64,000 nucleotides of DNA, taken from Brevundimonas sp. AJA228-03. GTDB lineage: Bacteria > Pseudomonadota > Alphaproteobacteria > Caulobacterales > Caulobacteraceae. The notes beneath the pieces were generated by a model. That model saw nothing but the letters and a program-made list of their open reading frames with translations. It was not told the origin of the DNA and ran no database searches. Of the stretch, positions 25,921 through 34,833 are shown piece by piece. Position 1 is the first letter of the stretch. Each line of letters begins with the position of its first letter. The position numbers were made by a program, and so were the translations under genes. The DNA is taken from positions 1,865,001 through 1,929,000 of the forward strand of contig NZ_CP059297.1 in the NCBI RefSeq assembly GCF_017795885.1, read 5' to 3'.

Positions 25921-26844
25921 TTACGCCAGATGGAACAGGGCGAGGGCCACGGGGATGCCGAGCGCGCTGCCGACCGTGGTCAGGGCGATGATCCCGGCCA
26001 TCAGGGGCGCATCGCCGCCCATCTGACGGGCCAGCAGATAGGCGGCCGCCGCGCCGGGCGCTGCGCCGCACAGCAGGGCGGTCGCCTGGGCCAGTTCGTC
26101 GCCGCCATAGAGCACGCACAGGCCCCACATCAGGGGCGGCATGACCATCAGCTTGACCACGGTGACGCCCACGACGGTCCATTTGCGCCGCGCCACCTCG
26201 GCGAAACTCAGGCCCGCGCCCGCGACGATCAGGCCCAGCGGAAGGGCGGCACCGCCCAGCAGCTTCAAGGTGTCGGAAATACCCGGGATGGGCGGGACGT
26301 GGAGGACGTTCAGCGCCAGCCCGGTCAGGCAGGCGACCAGGATCGGATTGGCCAGCATGGCCTTCGCCAGGGCCAGCGGCGACACACCGTGCTGGTCGGT
26401 GCCCCAGCGGGCCAGGACGGCGACGCAGGCGATGTTGGTCACCGGGATGATGCAAGCGATCATGACAGCGGCCAGGGCGAGGCCCTCGGCCCCGTAGACG
26501 GACTGGATGACCGGCAGGAAGACGAAGCTGTTCCAGCGAATGGTGCCCTGGAACACACTGGTGAAGGCCGGACCGTCGATCTTCAGCAGCGGCCTGGCCA
26601 GCAGGGTCAGTGCGCCGACGATGAGGACGGCCGTGACCGCCGATCCGCCCGCCGCGCCCGCGCTGGCGCCCGACAGGTCGGCGTTCCAGATCGCCGGGAT
26701 CAGGAAGCCGGGATACAGAAGGTTGATCGACAGCTTCTCGATCGGCCGCCAGGTGGCGTCGGGCAGGAAGTCGGATTTTCGCAGGCCATATCCGATGGCG
26801 ATCAGGATAAAGACCGGGACGACGCCGGCGATCAGGGCCAGCAT
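25921..26844 (-). CDS. AEC-family (auxin efflux carrier-like) permease
   Basis: 307 aa from the ATG at 26844. About ten membrane helices in two five-helix halves, with AEC landmarks: [15 protein letters not shown] at the start, [14 protein letters not shown] and a second half starting [22 protein letters not shown]. These carriers export or import small organic acids; substrate unknown. The start overlaps the ruvX stop by one base (TGATG), so the two are translationally coupled. Confidence 0.88.
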   Translation of the reverse strand: MLALIAGVVPVFILIAIGYGLRKSDFLPDATWRPIEKLSINLLYPGFLIPAIWNADLSGASAGAAGGSAVTAVLIVGALTLLARPLLKIDGPAFTSVFQGTIRWNSFVFLPVIQSVYGAEGLALAAVMIACIIPVTNIACVAVLARWGTDQHGVSPLALAKAMLANPILVACLTGLALNVLHVPPIPGISDTLKLLGGAALPLGLIVAGAGLSFAEVARRKWTVVGVTVVKLMVMPPLMWGLCVLYGGDELAQATALLCGAAPGAAAAYLLARQMGGDAPLMAGIIALTTVGSALGIPVALALFHLA

Positions 26845-27335
26845 CAGCCGTTCCTGACCCGGTCCAGCGCCCCCTGGAGGATCCAGGCGGCGGCGGTGCG
26901 ATCCACGACGTCCGCACGGCGTTTGCGGGACAGGTCCAGTTCCCCGATCAGGAACCGCTCGACGGCCGAGGTGGACAGGCGCTCGTCCCAGAAGGCCACG
27001 TTGACCGGCCGGAACCGCTCCAGATTGCGGGCGAAGGCTCGACAGGACTGGGCGCGGGGCCCCTCGGTGCCGTCCATGTTGACCGGCAGGCCGATGATGA
27101 GAGCCGAGACCTTCCTGTGGTCCATCAGCCTGAACAGGGCCTGTGCCTCGGCCGTGAATCTGGATTTGCGGATCAGCTCCAGCGGGCTGGCGATCATGCG
27201 CGAGGTGTCGGACGTGGCCACGCCGATGGTCGTCTCCCCCAGGTCCAGCCCCATCCAGGCGGTGTCGGGCGGGCAGGCGGCGGCGAGGTCGGTGAGATTC
27301 AGGACGGGCACAGTCGGGGCGGTAGGCGTTGCCAT
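26844..27335 (-). CDS. ruvX: RuvX/YqgF Holliday-junction resolvase-like nuclease
   Basis: 163 aa from the ATG at 27335; an extension to 27386 would overlap the divergent lipoprotein gene. RNase H-like fold with [37 protein letters not shown] and [14 protein letters not shown], the last two carrying catalytic acidic residues. YqgF proteins are linked to pre-16S rRNA processing and Holliday junction resolution; which applies here is not visible. It sits upstream of an AEC permease, an unrelated partner. Confidence 0.93.
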   Translation of the reverse strand: MATPTAPTVPVLNLTDLAAACPPDTAWMGLDLGETTIGVATSDTSRMIASPLELIRKSRFTAEAQALFRLMDHRKVSALIIGLPVNMDGTEGPRAQSCRAFARNLERFRPVNVAFWDERLSTSAVERFLIGELDLSRKRRADVVDRTAAAWILQGALDRVRNG

Positions 27336-27384
27336 TCCGGCTGTCAAAGGCGAGGGTGCCCTTAACCACAACGGAGGGCTATCC

Positions 27385-27906
27385 ATGTCGCGTTACCGGG
27401 TTCTGGCCGCCGCCCTGGCCGGCGTGATGGCCGCCACGGCCTGCAATGCCCAGCCGGAGGTCAAGGTCACGACGACGACGGAGGCGGCCGCCACCCCGCA
27501 AGCCGCTCCGCTGACCGCAGCGGGCGCGCCCAAGACCCTGTCCGTGGAGGCCGGGGACGACGGCCTGATGTCGGCCGCCAGCGTCGTGCGGGTCGACTGG
27601 GTGGCCGAGGACGGGGCCAAGATGTTCGGCACCGCCGGCGGCGATCCGGCGATGAACGGCCTGTACAGCTACATCGCCTTCTTCGGCAGTCCCGCAGATG
27701 GATGGGCCGTGTTCAGGCTGGGCGATTTTCTGGATTACACCGTGCTGTCGTCCTCGGCAGGGCGGGTCGACCTTGACCTGCACGAGAGCACCCTGAACGA
27801 GGCGACGGCCGAGATCGGCAGCCGCCATCGCAAGGTGATCGTGTCCTGGACCGTGCCGGCCGAGGGCGAGACCCCGACGTCGATCACGGTGACGCCTGCG
27901 TCCTGA
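27385..27906 (+). CDS. Putative lipoprotein of unknown function
   Basis: 173 aa with GGAGG upstream. Signal peptide followed by a Cys at residue 21 (GVMAATAC-NAQPE), a weak lipobox, then a Thr/Ala/Pro-rich linker. The globular part (about 50-173) contains SYIAFFGSPADGWAVFRLGDFLDYTVLSSSAGRVDLDLHES and ends with beta-rich ITVTPAS. I do not recognise a family. Divergent from ruvX and 87 bp before gatC. Confidence 0.7.
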   Translation: MSRYRVLAAALAGVMAATACNAQPEVKVTTTTEAAATPQAAPLTAAGAPKTLSVEAGDDGLMSAASVVRVDWVAEDGAKMFGTAGGDPAMNGLYSYIAFFGSPADGWAVFRLGDFLDYTVLSSSAGRVDLDLHESTLNEATAEIGSRHRKVIVSWTVPAEGETPTSITVTPAS

Positions 27907-27993
27907 CGGGCGGCAACTTGTGCGGGGCGGTCCTTGTGCGTCGGGGGGCGGGCGGCTAATCCCGCCCGCTAAACCTCTCGACTGGAGGGCCGC

Positions 27994-28281
27994 ATGGCCA
28001 TCGACGCCGCGACGGTGAGGAAGGTCGCCCACCTCGCCCGCATCAAGACCCCCGACGACCGGCTGGAGCCCCTGGCCGGCGAACTGAACGCCATCATGGC
28101 CTGGATCGACCAGCTGAACGAGGTCGATGTGGCGGGCGTCGAGCCGATGACGTCGAACGTCGCCCAGCCGCTGCGGCTGCGCGACGACGTCGTCACCGAC
28201 GGTGCGCGGGTCGAGGCGGTGCTGTCGAATGCGCCGAAGTCTGCCGACGGCTTCTATGTCGTGCCCAAGGTGGTCGAATAG
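27994..28281 (+). CDS. gatC: Aspartyl/glutamyl-tRNA amidotransferase subunit C
   Basis: 95 aa, normal size, with GGAGG upstream. Small subunit that wraps around GatA and stabilises the GatCAB complex, which converts Glu-tRNA-Gln (and Asp-tRNA-Asn) to the amide forms. Family pattern VRKVAHLARIKTPDDRLEPLAGELNAIMAWIDQLNEVD and MTSNVAQPLRLRDD. Directly abuts gatA (28281/28282). Confidence 0.96.
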   Translation: MAIDAATVRKVAHLARIKTPDDRLEPLAGELNAIMAWIDQLNEVDVAGVEPMTSNVAQPLRLRDDVVTDGARVEAVLSNAPKSADGFYVVPKVVE

Positions 28282-29760
28282 ATGTCGGACCTGACCAAGC
28301 TCACCCTGAAGGCCGCGGTCGACGGGCTGAAGGCCAGGGCCTTTTCGTCCGAGGAGATCACACGCGCTTTCCTCTCGAACATCGAGGCCGCCAACCCGAC
28401 GCTGAACGCCTATGTCCAGGTGACCGCCGACAAGGCGATGGCGATGGCCAAAGCCTCCGACGCGCGGATCGCCTCGGGCGACGCCGGTGCCCTGGAAGGC
28501 GCGCCGCTGGGCATCAAGGACCTGTTCTGCACCGAGGGCGTGCAGACGACGGCCGGGTCCAACATGCTGCGCGGGTTCGTGCCGCCCTATGAATCGACCG
28601 TGACCGCCAACCTGTGGCGCGACGGGGCGGTAATGCTGGGCAAGCTGAACATGGACGAGTTCGCCATGGGCTCGTCGAACGAGACCTCTGCGTTCGGGCC
28701 GGTCCTGAACCCTTGGAAATCAAAGGCCTCGAACGCAGACCTGACCCCGGGCGGAAGCTCGGGCGGGTCGGCGTCAGCGGTGGCATCGGACCTGTGCCTG
28801 GCCGCGACGGCGTCGGACACCGGCGGATCGATCCGCCAGCCCGCCGCCTTCACCGGAACGGTCGGGATCAAGCCGACCTATGGCCGGGCCAGCCGGTTCG
28901 GCATGGTGGCGTTCGCCTCGTCTCTGGATCAGGCCGGGCCGATCACGAAGACGGTCGAGGACGCGGCCCTGATGCTGCGGTCCATGTGTTCTTTCGATGT
29001 GAAGGACTCCACCAGCCTTGATGTCCCGACGCCGGACTGGACCACTTCGGTCGGCCAGTCGGTTAAGGGCCTGCGGATCGGGGTGCCACGCGAGTATGTG
29101 GTGGACGGCATGCCCGCCGAGATCCAGGCCCTGTGGGATCAGGGCGTGGCCTGGCTGAAGGACGCCGGCTGCGAGATCGTCGACATCAGCCTGCCGCACA
29201 CCAAATACGCCCTGCCGACCTATTATATCGTGGCCCCCGCCGAGGCGTCGTCGAACCTGGCCCGCTATGACGGGATGCGGTTCGGGCACCGGGCGGAAAA
29301 GGCCTCGTCCCTGACGGATCTGTACGAGACCAGCCGGGCCGAGGGCTTTGGCACCGAGGTCAAGCGGCGGCTGGTGATCGGGGCCTATGTGCTGTCGGCG
29401 GGTTTCTACGACGCCTACTATGTCCGGGCGCTGAAGGTGCGCCGCCGGATCGCCGAGGATTTCGACAGGGTCTGGGGCCAGGTGGACGCCATCCTGACGC
29501 CGTCCACCCCGTCAGCCGCCTTCGCTATCGGCGACAAACAGATCGACCCGGTGACGATGTATCTGAACGACGTCTTCACGGTGACGGCCAATCTGGCCGG
29601 CCTGCCGGGGATTTCCGTGCCTGCGGGTCTGGATTCCAACGGCCTGCCCCTGGGTCTTCAGGTGATCGGCAAGGCGCTGGACGAGGCGACCGTCTTCCAG
29701 GTGGGCGCGGCGCTGGAAAACGCGGCCGGATTTTTGGTCCGGCCGCAGACGGGGTGGTAG
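28282..29760 (+). CDS. gatA: Aspartyl/glutamyl-tRNA amidotransferase subunit A
   Basis: 492 aa. Amidase-signature glutaminase that supplies ammonia to GatB. The catalytic Lys ([10 protein letters not shown]), the Gly/Ser-rich loop [14 protein letters not shown] and the nucleophilic Ser in [15 protein letters not shown] are intact. It follows gatC without a gap. In many relatives gatB comes next; here 1.7 kb of opposite-strand genes intervenes before gatB (31458). Confidence 0.97.
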   Translation: MSDLTKLTLKAAVDGLKARAFSSEEITRAFLSNIEAANPTLNAYVQVTADKAMAMAKASDARIASGDAGALEGAPLGIKDLFCTEGVQTTAGSNMLRGFVPPYESTVTANLWRDGAVMLGKLNMDEFAMGSSNETSAFGPVLNPWKSKASNADLTPGGSSGGSASAVASDLCLAATASDTGGSIRQPAAFTGTVGIKPTYGRASRFGMVAFASSLDQAGPITKTVEDAALMLRSMCSFDVKDSTSLDVPTPDWTTSVGQSVKGLRIGVPREYVVDGMPAEIQALWDQGVAWLKDAGCEIVDISLPHTKYALPTYYIVAPAEASSNLARYDGMRFGHRAEKASSLTDLYETSRAEGFGTEVKRRLVIGAYVLSAGFYDAYYVRALKVRRRIAEDFDRVWGQVDAILTPSTPSAAFAIGDKQIDPVTMYLNDVFTVTANLAGLPGISVPAGLDSNGLPLGLQVIGKALDEATVFQVGAALENAAGFLVRPQTGW

Positions 29761-29765
29761 GCGCA

Positions 29766-30152
29766 CTAATGGACCTCATTAGGATGATGGTATTCCATCG
29801 ACGAGCGCCAGGCGAACTCATCCATATGACGAAATTCTTCGTCCAAGTCTCGCCACTGCTCAAAGGTCATGGGGAATACGCCAGAGACTGGTCCATGGTT
29901 TACAAGACTTCTATTAAGCTCAGTGATAGTCATTTTCCTATACTCCTCCCACCTCTCATCGATTAAACGATTGATGGAGGGCCAGTACCTCTCGACAACA
30001 GCCCAACACACCGGTTGATATTTTGTCGCTTCGATTTGATGATCCACCGAGCAGACGTGTTGGGTCGCAATGACTGTCGGCACGGCCGAGGCGGTGAGGG
30101 GAGTGCCGGCCACGAGGGCGACGGCGGACAGGGCGGCGGCGAATTTGCTCAT
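29766..30152 (-). CDS. Secreted protein of unknown function, low-GC mature part
   Basis: 128 aa from the ATG at 30152, with AGAGGA upstream; signal peptide MSKFAAALSAVALVAGTPLTASA. The mature part is rich in Trp, Tyr, Glu and Arg with two cysteines (HVCSVDHQ and QPVCWAV) that could form a disulphide. No family recognised. The signal-peptide DNA is GC-rich like the genome, but the mature coding part (about 29770-30070) is near 50% GC, suggesting a transferred or chimeric gene. It is the last of three minus-strand genes inserted between gatA and gatB, ending 5 bp from gatA. Confidence 0.65.
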   Translation of the reverse strand: MSKFAAALSAVALVAGTPLTASAVPTVIATQHVCSVDHQIEATKYQPVCWAVVERYWPSINRLIDERWEEYRKMTITELNRSLVNHGPVSGVFPMTFEQWRDLDEEFRHMDEFAWRSSMEYHHPNEVH

Positions 30153-30201
30153 GGGTATCCTCTCGAAACAAAGCGAAGGATGACAGGTGGTTCTTGAGGC
30201 G

Positions 30202-30384
30202 CTCAAGACAGAACGTTCCGCCTCGGCCCCTGCGCGGCCAGCTAGTGACCCCGACCGACACCTGGACCAAGTGTCAAAATCTGATCCAGGGCCGGAGCAG
30301 GGCCCTGCAAATCGGCCGTGGGCAGGGCCGACCGCTGGTGGTGAGGGACTGATCCTCGGGCGTTGAGGACCAGTCCGGTTTCAC
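30202..30384 (-). repeat. 183-bp intergenic direct repeat, copy 1
   Basis: Matches 30782-30964 with one mismatch (G at 30294, A at 30874), 580 bp apart. In the minus direction it starts at the stop codon of the upstream gene with a 12-bp hairpin (30346-30376, one G-U pair), a terminator candidate, then carries GACACTTGGTCCAGGTGTC (complement of 30257-30275), a near-perfect 19-bp palindrome overlapping TTGACA. So each copy looks like a terminator plus promoter/operator cassette for the next gene. Confidence 0.9.
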
Positions 30385-30726
30385 TCAGTGGGCGGGCTGG
30401 GCGGCCAAGGCTTTCAGATCGGCGTCGATGGCGTCAACGATCGTCTGGGTGAGGGCGCCGCCAGAGATGGGCACGACCTGTTCAAGCGTCATGTCCTGAA
30501 ACTGGGGTCGGGCGGGATGCTGCGACACGCCCGGCAGGTGCTTTTCGAGCACGGCGGCGGTGGTCGGGTTTTCCAGCAGATCCTTGATCGAGGAGTTGAC
30601 GGTCGGCAGGGCGGCGTGGTCCGCGTGCGCGGCGTGGTCGGCCGGCGGTGCGGCCGGCGCGGTCTGGGCCGAGGCGGTGGTAGCAGCGGCGACGAGCGCG
30701 GCGGTGGCGAGGATGGCTTTCAGCAT
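30385..30726 (-). CDS. Small secreted protein with NP-x5-LEKHLPGV domain, paralogue 1
   Basis: 113 aa from the ATG at 30726; signal peptide MLKAILATAALVAAATTASA-Q. After a His/Ala/Pro linker comes a domain PTVNSSIKDLLENPTTAAVL then EKHLPGVSQHP and a tail GGALTQTIVDAIDADL. From memory this domain recurs in secreted proteins of Caulobacterales and sphingomonads; function unknown. It is about 60% identical to the neighbour at 30961 in the domain but nearly identical in signal peptide and 5' leader, so the two arose by tandem duplication. Confidence 0.7.
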   Translation of the reverse strand: MLKAILATAALVAAATTASAQTAPAAPPADHAAHADHAALPTVNSSIKDLLENPTTAAVLEKHLPGVSQHPARPQFQDMTLEQVVPISGGALTQTIVDAIDADLKALAAQPAH

Positions 30727-30781
30727 CTGAGAGGGTCCTGGTTGGAGATCGGACGAAGAATGACCCGGAAATCGTGACGCA

Positions 30782-30964
30782 CTCAAGACAGAACGTTCCG
30801 CCTCGGCCCCTGCGCGGCCAGCTAGTGACCCCGACCGACACCTGGACCAAGTGTCAAAATCTGATCCAGGGCCAGAGCAGGGCCCTGCAAATCGGCCGTG
30901 GGCAGGGCCGACCGCTGGTGGTGAGGGACTGATCCTCGGGCGTTGAGGACCAGTCCGGTTTCAC
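30782..30964 (-). repeat. 183-bp intergenic direct repeat, copy 2
   Basis: Second copy of the cassette at 30202-30384, lying between paralogue 2 (its stop codon is inside the repeat) and the leader of paralogue 1. Hairpin at 30926-30956; palindrome at 30837-30855. Confidence 0.9.
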
Positions 30965-31353
30965 CGAATGATTTCACTCCAGAGGCCGCGCAGGTCATTC
31001 AGATCGGCGTCGATGGCGGCGATGATCGCCTGGGTGACGACGGCACCGCCGGACAGGTCCGCGACCTCTTGGAGGTTCATGCCCTCGAACAGGGGTCGGT
31101 CGGGATGCTGGGACACGCCGGGCAGGTGCTTTTCGAGCACGAAGGCGGTGGCCGGATTGGCCAGCAGAGCCTTGATCGAGTGGTTGATGGTCGGCAGGGC
31201 GGCGATGTCCTTGAGCGTGGCGTCGAGGGGCGGCAGGGTGGCGAGGGCCGCGTCCGCGGCTTGGTCGGCCGGCGGCGTGGCCGGCGCGGTCTGGGCCGAG
31301 GCGGCGGTGGCAGCGGCGACGAGCGCGGCGGTGGCGAGGATGGCTTTCAGCAT
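30961..31353 (-). CDS. Small secreted protein with NP-x5-LEKHLPGV domain, paralogue 2
   Basis: 130 aa from the ATG at 31353; signal peptide MLKAILATAALVAAATAASA-Q almost identical to paralogue 1. The linker is longer (extra LPPLDATLKDIAA), then PTINHSIKALLANPATAFVL, EKHLPGVSQHP and a VVTQAIIAAIDADL tail. Leader and signal DNA (31268-31417) match 30641-30790 with few changes, while the mature coding part has diverged. Its promoter must lie in 31354-31457, back to back with the gatB start. Confidence 0.7.
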   Translation of the reverse strand: MLKAILATAALVAAATAASAQTAPATPPADQAADAALATLPPLDATLKDIAALPTINHSIKALLANPATAFVLEKHLPGVSQHPDRPLFEGMNLQEVADLSGGAVVTQAIIAAIDADLNDLRGLWSEIIR

Positions 31354-31457
31354 CCGAGAGGGTCCTGGTTGGAGATCGGACGAAGAATGACCCGGAAATC
31401 GTGACGCACTCAAGACAGGAACTTTCGCATTTCCGCCCGGAGCGCTAATCTGGTTCG

Positions 31458-32960
31458 ATGACTGACACGCTCGAGACATCCAGGCTCATCCAGGGCCGCA
31501 CCGGCCTTTGGGAAATCGTCATGGGGCTGGAGATCCACGCCCAGGTGGCGTCGAAGGCCAAACTCTTCTCCGGCGCGGCCGTCGGTTTCGGCGCGGGGCC
31601 GAACGAGCAGGTATCGCTGATAGACGCGGGCTTTCCCGGCATGCTGCCGACCCTGAACGGCCACTGCGTCGAACAGGCGGTGAAGACCGGGCTGGGGCTG
31701 AAGGCCGTGATCAACAAACGCAGCCAGTTTGACCGGAAGAACTATTTCTATCCCGACCTGCCGCAGGGCTATCAGATCAGCCAGCTGTATTTCCCGATCG
31801 TCGGCGAAGGCGTCGTCGAAGTGGAGGCCGAGGACGGGTCGTTCTTCAACGTCGGCATCGAGCGGCTGCATCTGGAGCAGGACGCCGGAAAGCTGATCCA
31901 CGACCTGTCGCCGACGGAGAGCTATGTCGATCTGAACCGGGCGGGCACGGCCCTGATGGAGATCGTCTCGCGCCCGGACATCCGGTCGCCGGAGGAGGCG
32001 GTCGCCTACGTCAAGAAGATCCGGACCATCCTGATCTATCTGGGGACCTGCGACGGGGATATGGAGAAGGGCAACCTGCGGGCTGATGTGAACGTGTCCG
32101 TGTGCCGCGCTGGAAACTATGAAAAATTCAAGGCGACGGGTGACTTCAGCCATTTGGGGACCCGTTGCGAGATCAAGAATGTGAACTCGTTCCGGTTCAT
32201 TTCCCAGGCCATCAACTATGAGGCCCGGCGTCAGATCGAAATCCTGGAGGACGGCGGCAAGATCGTTCAGGAGACCCGGCTTTACGATCCGACCGCCGGC
32301 GAGACGCGGTCCATGCGATCGAAGGAAGAAGCGAACGATTACCGCTATTTCCCCGATCCTGATCTGTTGCCGCTTGAACTGGAACAGGCCTGGATCGACG
32401 AGATCCGCGCGAACCTGCCGGAACTGCCGGACGACAAGCGTCGGCGGCTGATTGCGGACTATGGGCTGTCTCAGTACGACGCCGTGGTGCTGATCTCCGA
32501 GCAGGCCAAGGCGGACTATTTCGAGGCGGCCGCCAGGGGGCGCGATGCCAAGCTGGTGGCCAACTGGGTGACCAACGAGCTGTCGGCGCGGCTGGCGGCG
32601 GACGGCAAGGATTTCTCGCAGAGCCCGCTGCCTGCCGCCCATGTCGGCGAGCTGGTGGCCCTGATCGAGGAGGGGGTCATCTCCTCCAAAATCGCCAAGG
32701 AGGTGTTCGACCACGTCTGGTCCGGCGAGGGCTCGCCCCGTCAGGTGGTCGAGGCGCGCGGCCTGGTCCAGGTCAATGACACAGGGGCCATCGAAAAGGC
32801 GGTGGACGAAATCATCGCCGCCAATCCGGACAAGGCCGCTGCGGTCGCCGACAAGCCCCAGGCCATCGGCTGGTTCGTCGGCCAGGTCATGAAGGCCACC
32901 GGCGGCAAGGCCAACCCGGCCAGCGTGAACGAAATCCTGAAGGCCAGACTGGGTTTGTAG
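31458..32960 (+). CDS. gatB: Aspartyl/glutamyl-tRNA amidotransferase subunit B
   Basis: 500 aa. Kinase/amidotransferase subunit that phosphorylates the mischarged aminoacyl-tRNA and transfers ammonia. GatB hallmarks: [22 protein letters not shown] near the N-terminus, [37 protein letters not shown] and a helical C-terminal YqeY-like tRNA-binding tail. It has its own 5' region because the inserted minus-strand cassette separates it from gatCA; only about 100 bp separate it from the start of the divergent paralogue 2. Confidence 0.97.
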   Translation: MTDTLETSRLIQGRTGLWEIVMGLEIHAQVASKAKLFSGAAVGFGAGPNEQVSLIDAGFPGMLPTLNGHCVEQAVKTGLGLKAVINKRSQFDRKNYFYPDLPQGYQISQLYFPIVGEGVVEVEAEDGSFFNVGIERLHLEQDAGKLIHDLSPTESYVDLNRAGTALMEIVSRPDIRSPEEAVAYVKKIRTILIYLGTCDGDMEKGNLRADVNVSVCRAGNYEKFKATGDFSHLGTRCEIKNVNSFRFISQAINYEARRQIEILEDGGKIVQETRLYDPTAGETRSMRSKEEANDYRYFPDPDLLPLELEQAWIDEIRANLPELPDDKRRRLIADYGLSQYDAVVLISEQAKADYFEAAARGRDAKLVANWVTNELSARLAADGKDFSQSPLPAAHVGELVALIEEGVISSKIAKEVFDHVWSGEGSPRQVVEARGLVQVNDTGAIEKAVDEIIAANPDKAAAVADKPQAIGWFVGQVMKATGGKANPASVNEILKARLGL

Positions 32961-32975
32961 ACGGCTTCTCGCCGA

Positions 32976-34565
32976 TCAGAACAGACGGCCCTGGTCGACG
33001 GGGCCGGGGCGGGGCTTGATCGACGATCTGGGAGCGGCCGCAGCGCCATCGATGGTCGCCGCGCGGGTTCCGTCGGCGAAGTTCAGGGTGACGGCCTGAC
33101 CCGGCGACAGGGCGGCGGCGGAGGCGATCATCTGTCCGGTTTCGTCATCGATCCGGGCGAAGCCAGGTTTGGGACGACGGGGGTCCAGGCTCGCAAGGGC
33201 GCGGGCGAGGGCGGCGAGGCGGTCGGAGGCGCGATCGATCATCTGGTGCGGAAGGCGATCAAGGCGGGCGGTCGCGGTCGTCAGACGGGTCGTGCGCTGT
33301 TCCAGACGATGCTGGAGCGGGGCGGGGGACAGTCTGCCGCTGACCTGCAGCAGCCGACGCTCATGCCGGGCCGCGTTGGAGGCCAGACCGGCGACGAGAC
33401 GGCCGCCCTGTCCGTCCAGTCGGGCCGTTCGCTGTTCGACGGCGCGGTCCAGCAGGCGGGACGAGAACCGGCCTCCGACCCCGACCAGCCGACGATGATG
33501 CCGTTCGACATTGCGTCCGAGGCCAGACCCCAGACGGCTGGCGGCATGGTCGAGGCGCTGCTGGGCCAAAGCGACCAGTTCCTCCGGCCGGGCGGGCAGG
33601 CCCCGGGCGACGGCGCGCAGGCGGACGCGACGATCCTCCAGCAGGCGAGCGCCCGCGCGGTCGAGGCGGCGCTCGAGGTCGGTGACGGCAGCCCGCAGGT
33701 CGGCCAGCACCGGCGTTGCGATCTCGGCCGCGCCGGTCGGCGTGGGCGCGCGGCGGTCGGAGACGAAGTCGATCAGGGTGGTGTCGGTCTCATGCCCTAC
33801 GGCCGAGATGATCGGGAGGGTTGCGGCGGCCACGGTGCGGGCGAGGCCCTCGTCGTTGAAGCCCCAGAGATCCTCGACCGAGCCGCCGCCGCGCGCGACG
33901 ATCAGCAGGTCGGGGCGAGGGATGGGACCGTCCGGCCTCATGGCGTCGAAGCCCCGGATGGCGGCCGCGACCTGGCCACAGGCCGCGTCGCCCTGGACGA
34001 CCACGGGCCAGACGATCACATGGCAGGGCCAGCGTTCGGCGATGCGGTGCAGGATGTCGCGAATGACCGCCCCCGTGGGGCTGGTGATGACGCCGATGAT
34101 GCGGGGGTAGAGCGGAATGGGGCGTTTGCGGCCCGACTCGAACAGGCCTTCCCCGGACAGCTTGACCTTCAGCCGCTCCAGCTGCGCCAGCAGGGCACCC
34201 GCCCCCGCCGCCTCCATCGATTCGATCACGATCTGGTAGCTGGACCGGGCGGGATAGGAGGTGATCTTGCCGGTGACGATGACCTCCAGCCCCGTCTCGG
34301 GCTGGACGCCCAGGCCGCGGGTGGAGCCCTTCCAGACGACGCCGTCGATGGCGGACTTGTCGTCCTTCAGCGTCAGATAGATGTGACCCGAGGCGTGGCG
34401 GTTGACCTTGGAGATCTCGCCCCGCAGCCGCACATGGCCGAACCGGTCCTCCAGCGTGCGCTTCAGGGCGAAGGACAGTTCGGAGATCGACAGGGGGGGA
34501 TTGTTGTCCCGTGCGGGCGCAGGCTTGGCCTCGGCGGGCCCGGCGAAGACGTAGTCGTCGGTCAT
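32976..34565 (-). CDS. xseA: Exodeoxyribonuclease VII large subunit
   Basis: 529 aa. Catalytic subunit that degrades single-stranded DNA from either end, with XseB. N-terminal OB fold ([37 protein letters not shown]), catalytic core ([70 protein letters not shown]) and a long Arg-rich coiled coil (about 290-470). Convergent with gatB, 15 bp apart; divergent from a 51-aa membrane protein gene. No xseB in the window. Confidence 0.96.
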   Translation of the reverse strand: MTDDYVFAGPAEAKPAPARDNNPPLSISELSFALKRTLEDRFGHVRLRGEISKVNRHASGHIYLTLKDDKSAIDGVVWKGSTRGLGVQPETGLEVIVTGKITSYPARSSYQIVIESMEAAGAGALLAQLERLKVKLSGEGLFESGRKRPIPLYPRIIGVITSPTGAVIRDILHRIAERWPCHVIVWPVVVQGDAACGQVAAAIRGFDAMRPDGPIPRPDLLIVARGGGSVEDLWGFNDEGLARTVAAATLPIISAVGHETDTTLIDFVSDRRAPTPTGAAEIATPVLADLRAAVTDLERRLDRAGARLLEDRRVRLRAVARGLPARPEELVALAQQRLDHAASRLGSGLGRNVERHHRRLVGVGGRFSSRLLDRAVEQRTARLDGQGGRLVAGLASNAARHERRLLQVSGRLSPAPLQHRLEQRTTRLTTATARLDRLPHQMIDRASDRLAALARALASLDPRRPKPGFARIDDETGQMIASAAALSPGQAVTLNFADGTRAATIDGAAAAPRSSIKPRPGPVDQGRLF

Positions 34566-34629
34566 GGGGGCAGTCTATGGCGCGTTGGCGCGTGCGCAAA
34601 CCACCGCATTGGGATTATGCTTCCCGGTC

Positions 34630-34785
34630 ATGAGCGATGAACGTATGCCTCCCCGAGAGACCGACGACCCACGCGAGCGCGATCTGGCCCGGCGCAGCGG
34701 CAATCCGTCGGTGTCGATCTGGTTGATCCTGATGGCGATCGTGCTGCTGGGCGCGGTCGTCTATGTGGCATCCGCAGTCCTCTGA
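34630..34785 (+). CDS. Small single-pass membrane protein, 51 aa
   Basis: A charged N-terminal half (MSDERMPPRETDDPRERDLA) is followed by one hydrophobic helix (VSIWLILMAIVLLGAVVYVA), so type II/tail-anchored topology is likely. The ATG at 34630 is chosen because the upstream extension overlaps the xseA start region and has no membrane or helical sense. It ends 48 bp before purD and may share its transcript. Family not recognised. Confidence 0.6.
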   Translation: MSDERMPPRETDDPRERDLARRSGNPSVSIWLILMAIVLLGAVVYVASAVL

Positions 34786-34833
34786 CGCCCCACTGCCCTT
34801 GACCGCCCGGCGTGGCGCGGCCATTGCGCGGGC

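Noticed and set aside
25898..26917. N-terminal extension of pyrB giving a 666-aa protein
   Set aside because: The extension is Arg/Gly-rich, antisense-like and overlaps the AEC permease and ruvX genes in other frames; PyrB starts at 25897.
30482..30850. Frames starting with TTG inside the 183-bp repeat (also 29956-30270)
   Set aside because: They share a start only because the repeat is duplicated, then run out of frame through the secreted-protein genes.
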